Shown here piece by piece: positions 6,045 to 7,288 of a DNA stretch of 7,288 nucleotides. This stretch comes from Propionivibrio sp. GTDB lineage: Bacteria > Pseudomonadota > Gammaproteobacteria > Burkholderiales > Rhodocyclaceae. Numbering within the stretch: the stretch's first letter is position 1; each line of letters opens with the position of its first letter. A program made the translations under genes and the position numbers. Location of the stretch: the NCBI GenBank assembly GCA_003249625.1, contig QKII01000263.1, positions 1 to 7,288 of the forward strand. Reading direction: 5' to 3'. The notes beneath the pieces are model-generated. The model was given only the letters and a program-made list of their open reading frames with translations. It was not told the origin of the DNA and searched no databases.

Positions 6045-6847
6045 CAGTTGATCAGGTCGCGCGATGCTTGCGCCGCCAGGCGTGACGCCTCTGCGTAGTT
6101 CTCATCCTTGCCGGCGTAGAGGACAGCGCGCGAATTGTTGATGATCAGCCCGGTGCCTGCAGCCGTGCGTCCAGCCTTGAGCGTCGCCTCGACGTCGCCG
6201 CCCTGCGCACCGATGCCGGGAACCAGCAATGGCAGGTCGCCGACGATTTCGCGCACGCGGGCGATCTCGCCAGGGAATGTGGCGCCGACGACCAATGCGC
6301 ATTGTCCGGTGGTGTTCCACTTCGTCGCAACCAGTTCGGCGACGTGTTCATAGAGCTTCTTGCCGCCAACATCGAGAAACTGCAGGTCGCTGCCGCCGGG
6401 GTTGGAGGTTCGGCAGAGCAGGATCACGCCTTTGTCCGGGTAGGCGAGGTAGGGATCGACCGAATCCTTTCCCATGTAAGGATTCACGGTGATCGCGTCG
6501 GCTTTGTAGCGTTCGAAGATCTCCACAGCGTATTGCTCGGCGGTGCTGCCGATGTCGCCGCGCTTGGCGTCGAGGATAACCGGGATGCCGGGGTGATTGG
6601 CGTGGATGTGGGTGATCAGCGCTTCGAGTTGATCCTCGGCACGGTGCGCGGCGAAGTAGGCGATCTGCGGCTTGAAGCAGCAGACGAGATCGGCTGTCGC
6701 ATCCGCGATCGATTTGCAGAATTCGAAGATGGCGTCTGGCTTGCCCTTGAGGTGGGCGGGAAATTTGGCAGGATCGGGGTCGAGGCCGACGCAGAGCAGA
6801 GAATTGTTTTTCAGCCAGGCAGCGGCGAGAGATTGGGTGAAGGTCAT
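6035..6847 (-). CDS. pyrF: Orotidine 5'-phosphate decarboxylase, type 2 (long form)
   Basis: A 270-residue TIM-barrel enzyme that decarboxylates OMP to UMP, the last step of de novo pyrimidine synthesis, in the cytoplasm. Visible family motifs are GLDPD at 21-25, K59-P60, the catalytic [11 protein letters not shown] at 92-102 (D93, K95, D98) and the phosphate-binding end [10 protein letters not shown] at 209-218. The length of about 270 residues and the DAKRGDI form mark the type 2 subfamily, found in betaproteobacteria and actinobacteria, unlike the shorter E. coli form. The ATG at 6847-6845 is preceded by GAGG about 8 nt upstream and gives a full-length N-terminus. The TGA stop (6037-6035) lies inside the last codons of the convergent oxidoreductase gene. 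No fault is visible and it is probably functional. Confidence 0.97.
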   Translation of the reverse strand: MTFTQSLAAAWLKNNSLLCVGLDPDPAKFPAHLKGKPDAIFEFCKSIADATADLVCCFKPQIAYFAAHRAEDQLEALITHIHANHPGIPVILDAKRGDIGSTAEQYAVEIFERYKADAITVNPYMGKDSVDPYLAYPDKGVILLCRTSNPGGSDLQFLDVGGKKLYEHVAELVATKWNTTGQCALVVGATFPGEIARVREIVGDLPLLVPGIGAQGGDVEATLKAGRTAAGTGLIINNSRAVLYAGKDENYAEASRLAAQASRDLINCYR

Positions 6848-6989
6848 CGGGGAAACCTCGAAACAGGAAATGCCGCTATTTTCGCATCGAGTGGCTTCGC
6901 ATGCATCCTGTGAATCAGTCTCTTCGAGAACGGTGGCAGAGGAGGAACGTGCGGGAAAAGTTGGATAATCGCCGCTACTTGTTTACCGG

Positions 6990-7006
6990 CCGGCTCATGA
7001 CGCCGG
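6990..7006. repeat. Short GC-rich hairpin in the pyrF / transporter divergent gap
   Basis: CCGGC (6990-6994) and GCCGG (7002-7006) pair around a 7-nt loop, and a five-T run follows at 7012-7016 on the plus strand. It resembles a small terminator or attenuator-like hairpin in the leader of the plus-strand transporter gene, whose ATG is 27 bp downstream. The stem is short, so this may be chance. The rest of the 186-bp gap (6848-7033) must hold the two divergent promoters, but I cannot point to convincing boxes. Confidence 0.25.
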
Positions 7007-7033
7007 ACACCGTTTTTGTCCAAGTGAGCGTCT

Positions 7034-7288
7034 ATGCTGCAAGCGATCCTGCACAATGCCGAGAGTTATACGGCGATTGCCGTTTTCTGTGCCACCTACC
7101 TGTTTATCTCGGTCGGAAAACTGCCTGGTTATCACCTCGACCGAGCCGGTGCCGCGCTGCTCGGTGCGTGTCTAATGATCTGGCTGGGTGTGCTGTCGCT
7201 GGAGGAGGCGTTCGCAGCGATCGACTTCAATACCATCGCCTTGCTGCTTGGGATGATGATCGTCGTCGCCAACCTGCGTTTGTCCGGT
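7034..7288 (+). CDS. SLC13/ArsB-like ion transporter, N-terminal part, cut by window edge
   Basis: An open frame of exactly 85 codons runs from the ATG at 7034 to the right edge. An in-frame TGA at 7025-7027 rules out a longer start. Hydrophobic segments at about 11-27, 38-56 and 64-82 are separated by short polar stretches. The segment IDFNTIALLLGMMIVVANL (64-82), following the pattern of a first helix, a conserved Asp-Arg-Ala (DRAGAALLGA, 36-45) and an xxEEAFAAID loop, is typical of the ion transporter superfamily members related to ArsB and SLC13 (anion/arsenite/dicarboxylate permeases). No strong Shine-Dalgarno is visible. The substrate cannot be told from the N-terminus. It is divergent from pyrF. 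Confidence 0.8.
   Translation, partial: MLQAILHNAESYTAIAVFCATYLFISVGKLPGYHLDRAGAALLGACLMIWLGVLSLEEAFAAIDFNTIALLLGMMIVVANLRLSG

Noticed and set aside
6302..6913. 203-codon plus-strand open frame opposite pyrF
   Set aside because: It is antisense to an unmistakable pyrF and has no family resemblance.

Overview
The window appears to be bacterial chromosomal DNA, most likely from a betaproteobacterium. The reasons are a tRNA-Met(CAT) 3' half of the type I associate with that class, a long-form (type 2) pyrF, and moderately GC-rich coding DNA. The class is inferred from memory of these families; no search was run. The window holds the right end of an integrated mobile island (about 1-3871) and ordinary chromosome beyond it (3872-7288).

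Island part, all genes on the minus strand, read from right to left. A P4-type tyrosine integrase (2352-3620) lies beside a 46-bp 3' fragment of tRNA-Met (3826-3871), which marks one att junction. Between integrase and att is a 205-bp AT-rich stretch with a 9-bp direct repeat and an inverted repeat, which are candidate integrase or excisionase sites. After the integrase comes a tightly packed operon that looks like modification-dependent (type IV-like) restriction: a two-TM, membrane-anchored Mrr-type nuclease with a C-terminal zinc ribbon (1275-2246); then, through a TAATG stop/start overlap, a winged-helix-like + HNH nuclease + HIT-domain fusion (280-1275); then, after 13 bp and a strong Shine-Dalgarno, the first 88 residues of an McrB-N-terminal-domain (DUF3578/MrcB_N) protein (1-266) that runs off the left edge. 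This last gene is easy to miss because it is open at the edge.

Chromosome part. Downstream of the tRNA fragment a perfect 17-bp inverted repeat with A/T tracts acts as a likely bidirectional terminator for the tRNA transcript and for an AEC-family permease gene (3910-4788, minus). Divergent from it is a Gfo/Idh/MocA-type NAD(P)-dependent oxidoreductase (4971-6044, plus). It converges on, and overlaps by 10 bp, pyrF (6035-6847, minus), orotidine 5'-phosphate decarboxylase. Divergent from pyrF, the first 85 residues of an SLC13/ArsB-like ion transporter run off the right edge (7034-7288, plus).

The most interesting content is the nuclease operon. It places three restriction-type genes, one carrying a nucleotide-hydrolase (HIT) domain and one anchored in the membrane, as cargo directly beside the integrase of a tRNA-Met element. 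A defence role is inferred from the families and the context. The sequence alone does not prove it. No stretch longer than 300 bases lacks a gene.
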